The translations under genes were made by a program, and so were the position numbers. This document shows positions 28,124 through 30,849 of a stretch of 30,849 bases of DNA, one piece after another. Positions within the stretch are counted from its first letter, which is position 1. Every line of letters starts with the position of its first letter. Source of the DNA: a virus; the IMG/VR virus record IMGVR_UViG_3300017770_000088, positions 1-30,849 of that record; one strand, 5' to 3'. The notes under the pieces were generated by a model. That model did no database searches and was not told the DNA's origin. It saw nothing but the letters and a program-made list of their open reading frames with translations.

Positions 28124-28326
28124 CATTGGGATTTAATCCAATCGATAATTCCCTGCTTGCGGATAAAGAGTCCGATGTAGCTGCCTGACGGGTAAAGGGG
28201 GCGGCAATAGTAACGGAGTTCACCGTTTCTTGGATTTATGTGCTGCGTCGGGCTGACGGCCGCCCCAGTGGAGCAAAGATTATGACCGTCCCAGAAATAG
28301 CCAGGCAGCCATGGCAGGATTTGCAT
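28123..28326 (-). CDS. Small hypothetical protein next to endolysin
   Basis: The 67-residue protein starts MQILPWLPGYFWDGHNLC and has aromatic, Cys, Gly and Pro-rich character (HINPRNGELRYYCRPLYPSG). It lies 27 nt downstream of the endolysin gene and stops just at the convergent terminator. No other frame explains this stretch. Function is unknown. Confidence 0.58.
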   Translation of the reverse strand: MQILPWLPGYFWDGHNLCSTGAAVSPTQHINPRNGELRYYCRPLYPSGSYIGLFIRKQGIIDWIKSQ

Positions 28327-28353
28327 GGTTTCTATTCATTCGCGCAAGGCTAC

Positions 28354-29526
28354 CTAAAAATTGTTACTTAAATCCATATACCAGCCATCGTGGTCATTTG
28401 CAATCAGCCAACGCTTCATTAAATTCTTCTTCGAGTAGCGCAGTTGTTCGCCTGAATTCCATGCAGGGTAGCCGCCATTCACGAGGTCCATATCTCCTGC
28501 CGGATCGTTTACGTAGAAGTGCGTTGAATCGTGGCCAGTTAAACAAATCCAATGACCTCCGCCAGTAGGGGAATCTACAGGGCCTTTATGTAAGACGCCA
28601 ATTGGAACTGGTACGCCTTTGTCGAGAAGAGCTTCTAAGTCGGCCTGAGAGCCGTTATAGAGCATCTCTGCCTCGAAGCCAAGAGAATGAGCCGCTGCCA
28701 TTTGAGCCTCTGCAGATACTGTGTCTCCGTACTGAAACACTACATTCAAGTACCAGTCATCGTCGCCTTCGATTTTATCAGGGTCGATGTAGTCCAGGGC
28801 CATGGTCATTGAACTGCTGAAGCACATCCTGTGACCATGCTCGGTGGCCGAATCATTTTGATCATAATAAGGCACATCCAAAGGGAAGCTTTTTGGTTTA
28901 CTGGCAACCGGTTCTTTAGATTCTTCTTCTTTTCTGGAACGATAAGCAGACTTAAACGCTTCAAGCAGTTCTGGCGCCAGATTGGACTCCAACATTCTCC
29001 ATGCAGCCACTTGATGAGGCAGGCCTTCGTGGTATGTCGCAGCGTCCTCTAAGAATGACTTAGGTAACGAGCCCGAGCCCACAGGAGTACAAGCAAGCTC
29101 AACCTCTGCGTCACGCCGTCTCACCAGTCCGGGCATCGGTCCGTCGCCACCATTCACCCACTTAGGCAGCTCTTCTTTGAAGACGGGGCCCTTCGTCTCA
29201 CCTGCATTCAACCTTTTTCTAAGCGTCGATTCCTCAAGAGCAAACCATCCACAATTATAAGTAAAGCTAACAAGGGCATCGAACTCATGCTGATTGATCT
29301 CAACCTTGATCAGCGCGTCTACAGCCTCTTCAAACTTCTTCAAGTCTTCTTTTAGATATGCTCCAGCCTGCTCCATGCTAATCGTAAAACCTGGTTGAAC
29401 CTCTGGCCCAGTATGGCCATAGCCAATCGTCCAGGGGTCACCTCCCGTTCCGGGGTCCGGATAGGCTTCTAGCCTTAGACCCTCGAAGTCTCTAATTAGC
29501 TCTACGCCAGCGGGAGATATTTTCAT
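28354..29526 (-). CDS. Endolysin: GH24 lysozyme fused to C39-like cysteine peptidase
   Basis: I start at the ATG at 29524-29526 (MKISPAGVELIRDFEG), preceded by AGAAG; a longer start would overlap the upstream gene. Residues 1-150 are a GH24 (T4-type) lysozyme: FEGLRLEAYPD (E15, D24) and WTIGYGHT (T33), the E-D-T catalytic set, with the common TGGDP insertion. Residues 215-350 resemble a C39-like papain-fold peptidase: PLDVPYYDQND, CFSSSMTMAL (C235), GGGHWICLTG (H325) and FYVNDPAGD (D341). The first cleaves glycan strands, the second presumably cross-linking peptides or substrate proteins. The linker is helical. No signal peptide, so a holin is needed unless it is a virion enzyme. Confidence 0.85.
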   Translation of the reverse strand: MKISPAGVELIRDFEGLRLEAYPDPGTGGDPWTIGYGHTGPEVQPGFTISMEQAGAYLKEDLKKFEEAVDALIKVEINQHEFDALVSFTYNCGWFALEESTLRKRLNAGETKGPVFKEELPKWVNGGDGPMPGLVRRRDAEVELACTPVGSGSLPKSFLEDAATYHEGLPHQVAAWRMLESNLAPELLEAFKSAYRSRKEEESKEPVASKPKSFPLDVPYYDQNDSATEHGHRMCFSSSMTMALDYIDPDKIEGDDDWYLNVVFQYGDTVSAEAQMAAAHSLGFEAEMLYNGSQADLEALLDKGVPVPIGVLHKGPVDSPTGGGHWICLTGHDSTHFYVNDPAGDMDLVNGGYPAWNSGEQLRYSKKNLMKRWLIANDHDGWYMDLSNNF

Positions 29527-29557
29527 TGTTCTTCTCGGATTGCTAGGGCTAGGATGC

Positions 29558-30841
29558 CTATGTAGCCGGGAAGGTAATTGCACCAGTTCCGTCAACCTCG
29601 CGCTTCCGGATAAAACCAGAACTGTCTGTAGTCAGCTCGGCCTTGACAAGTGGCGGAGTCCACCCAAGCTGTAGCGTTTCATCCTTTTCGTTTACGATTG
29701 ATGTTGTTGTTGTACCATTCTGTGACCTGACGTTCGGGGTAAAATTAGCGTTAGAGTTCTGAGAGACGACAACAATCGGCACATCGGCAGTAACATACCC
29801 AGCGCCTAGAGCACCGGCCAGTTGGATTACGCTTGGATCAGCGGCGAGGGCATTCTCGTTTGCGATAAGGCCTGAGCAAGGGAAGAACTGGTCTTCAGGA
29901 CTTGAAAGCGTAATGCCAGTTCCATTGTTGCCACGGGTAAGTGGAATCGTGTACTTGAGGACTGTTGTCTGGTTAGTTGCATCCCACTCGTAGTACTTAG
30001 CTGTGCCTTCGTAAGGAGAAGCAATCGCAACGCTTGATTCGCCGCCATCTCCCTGGTCAAAGATGTATAAAGGCTGTGCCACGACCTGAGACATAGCAGA
30101 TACGGGCAGCATAGGGCTAGCCTCTAGGCCAGCGGTGTCAGCGCCAGAATAGGCGCTAATAAGTCCTTTAGCTCTTGCTCGCGTCGCACCGTTAGGCTCG
30201 TAGTCAGCATCGATCGCGCCTGTCGTGCCGTCATAGTCGATAGGAGCCCCTGGACTTACGACAAAGTTACCTGTGGCCCCATCTCTGACGTAGTAATCGA
30301 CAGAGGTATTGTCGTAAGGAGCAGAAACGGCGCCGGACCTTGGCCAAGTGATCCCGTCATTAGTCAACGGCATGATCAAGCGTGTGTCATAGAAACGTTG
30401 GCCAGCGTCAGCAGGGGCCCCCGGAACTGAGGCAGGATTTCTTCCCATAGATGCCTGTACTGCACCCATCACTGGGTTGGTTGCGGTAATTCTGTATTCA
30501 CCGTTTGCGTTTGTATAGAAGTATTTTTGCTCAAACGGTTTGAGCTCTATGTCCTCTTGATTCAGGACTACAGCGTCGTTTCGAGTTATCGTCACTTTAG
30601 ATGGCAGAGGTCCGCAAGTGATGATGATCTGCCCTGTATCTGGTCCTGTACCTGGAGCGTTCTGTGAGTTACGGAAGCAGTAAACAAACGTATCAGTGAA
30701 AGCCAAGCCGAGACTAGATAAAGGCATCGGACTCTGCTGTCCGCCTTGGGTCTGTTCGCTGCAGCCGTAGAAGCCTTGCGTTGATGTGATAATCACTCCA
30801 CCGCCCAGATTTGTGAAGCAAATCACTTCGCCCAGGGACAT
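29558..30841 (-). CDS. Probable virion structural protein (tail or appendage)
   Basis: The 427-residue protein is Gly-, Thr-, Ser-, Ala- and Asn-rich with many short beta-prone segments (VIITSTQGFYG, FTDTFVYCF, KYFYTNANGEYRITA) and few charged runs, typical of phage tail or head-decoration proteins. The N-terminal 60 residues (MSLGEVICFTNLGGGV) seem more conserved in style, and repeats of Asp-Gly and Pro-Gly suggest a fibrous or beta-helical region. It lies directly upstream of the endolysin with a 31-nt gap. I cannot give a precise role. Start ATG is 8 nt from the window end, so upstream signals are not visible. Confidence 0.6.
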   Translation of the reverse strand: MSLGEVICFTNLGGGVIITSTQGFYGCSEQTQGGQQSPMPLSSLGLAFTDTFVYCFRNSQNAPGTGPDTGQIIITCGPLPSKVTITRNDAVVLNQEDIELKPFEQKYFYTNANGEYRITATNPVMGAVQASMGRNPASVPGAPADAGQRFYDTRLIMPLTNDGITWPRSGAVSAPYDNTSVDYYVRDGATGNFVVSPGAPIDYDGTTGAIDADYEPNGATRARAKGLISAYSGADTAGLEASPMLPVSAMSQVVAQPLYIFDQGDGGESSVAIASPYEGTAKYYEWDATNQTTVLKYTIPLTRGNNGTGITLSSPEDQFFPCSGLIANENALAADPSVIQLAGALGAGYVTADVPIVVVSQNSNANFTPNVRSQNGTTTTSIVNEKDETLQLGWTPPLVKAELTTDSSGFIRKREVDGTGAITFPAT

Positions 30842-30849
30842 AAACTCTC

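Noticed and set aside
28053-28136. 27-codon plus-strand frame starting TAATG after the 144-residue gene
   Set aside because: Much of it is dictated by the terminator stem, and it has no ribosome site. It is mentioned only in the short RNA entry.
1-30849. tRNA genes, integrase, attachment sites, insertion sequences
   Set aside because: No cloverleaf with T-loop signature, no integrase or transposase motifs and no long terminal repeats were seen by eye.

Overview
The window reads as part of the genome of a tailed double-stranded DNA phage of cyanobacteria, most likely marine Synechococcus. The strongest evidence is a complete psbA (photosystem II D1 protein) fused by a 4-nt overlap to a high-light-inducible (Hli) gene, sitting among phage packaging, replication and lysis genes. 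Base composition looks close to even, which fits Synechococcus better than low-GC Prochlorococcus, although I did not compute it. The portal is of the DUF4055 type. No capsid, tail tube or DNA polymerase gene is visible, so the window is only part of the genome. It does not look T4-like or classic T7-like.

Layout, minus strand, read from high to low coordinates. At the right edge are a probable virion protein (29558-30841), a two-domain endolysin made of GH24 lysozyme plus a C39-like peptidase (28354-29526) and a small unknown (28123-28326). After the plus-strand block come an unknown (24520-24804), a probable single-strand annealing protein (23738-24448), a sigma-70-like factor (22820-23605) and SSB (22432-22785). 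A long operon (22294 to 18188) follows: three unknowns, a DUF3310 protein, a RusA-like resolvase, a class 3 lipase, a RecE-like exonuclease and ThyX. Then comes the psbA-hli cassette with its own promoter and terminator. Next are terminase small and large subunits, a second sigma-like factor, DnaG-type primase, a metallophosphoesterase, a PD-(D/E)XK nuclease, glutaredoxin and a muramidase. Small unknown genes lead to the class II ribonucleotide reductase, dCTP deaminase and the portal. The left 3.5 kb holds very small genes, including an NrdR-like zinc ribbon and a two-helix membrane protein that could be a holin.

One plus-strand block (24967-28053) carries a winged-helix replication initiator or helicase loader, a DnaB-like helicase and an unknown. 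The divergent spacer before it (24805-24966) is AT-rich on one side and holds a 14-bp palindrome and four perfect 7-bp tandem repeats. It is the best candidate for a replication origin and control region.

The genes fit together as a lytic programme. RNR with glutaredoxin, dCTP deaminase and ThyX supply deoxynucleotides. Primase, helicase, SSB and initiator replicate DNA. RecE-like exonuclease, annealing protein, RusA and further nucleases recombine and process it. Terminase and portal package it. Two peptidoglycan enzymes, perhaps helped by a lipase and a small membrane protein, open the cell. D1 and Hli keep photosystem II running during infection. Genes are packed tightly, with many ATGA and TAATG junctions. 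About ten genes of 26-82 codons were recovered by reading frames and junctions directly.

Regulatory highlights are two sites where a terminator hairpin carries the -35 box TTGACA of the next promoter in its loop, a recurrent TATACTG-like -10 element upstream of several operons, and a possible short RNA at 28061-28123. I saw no tRNA, rRNA, CRISPR array, insertion sequence or attachment site.
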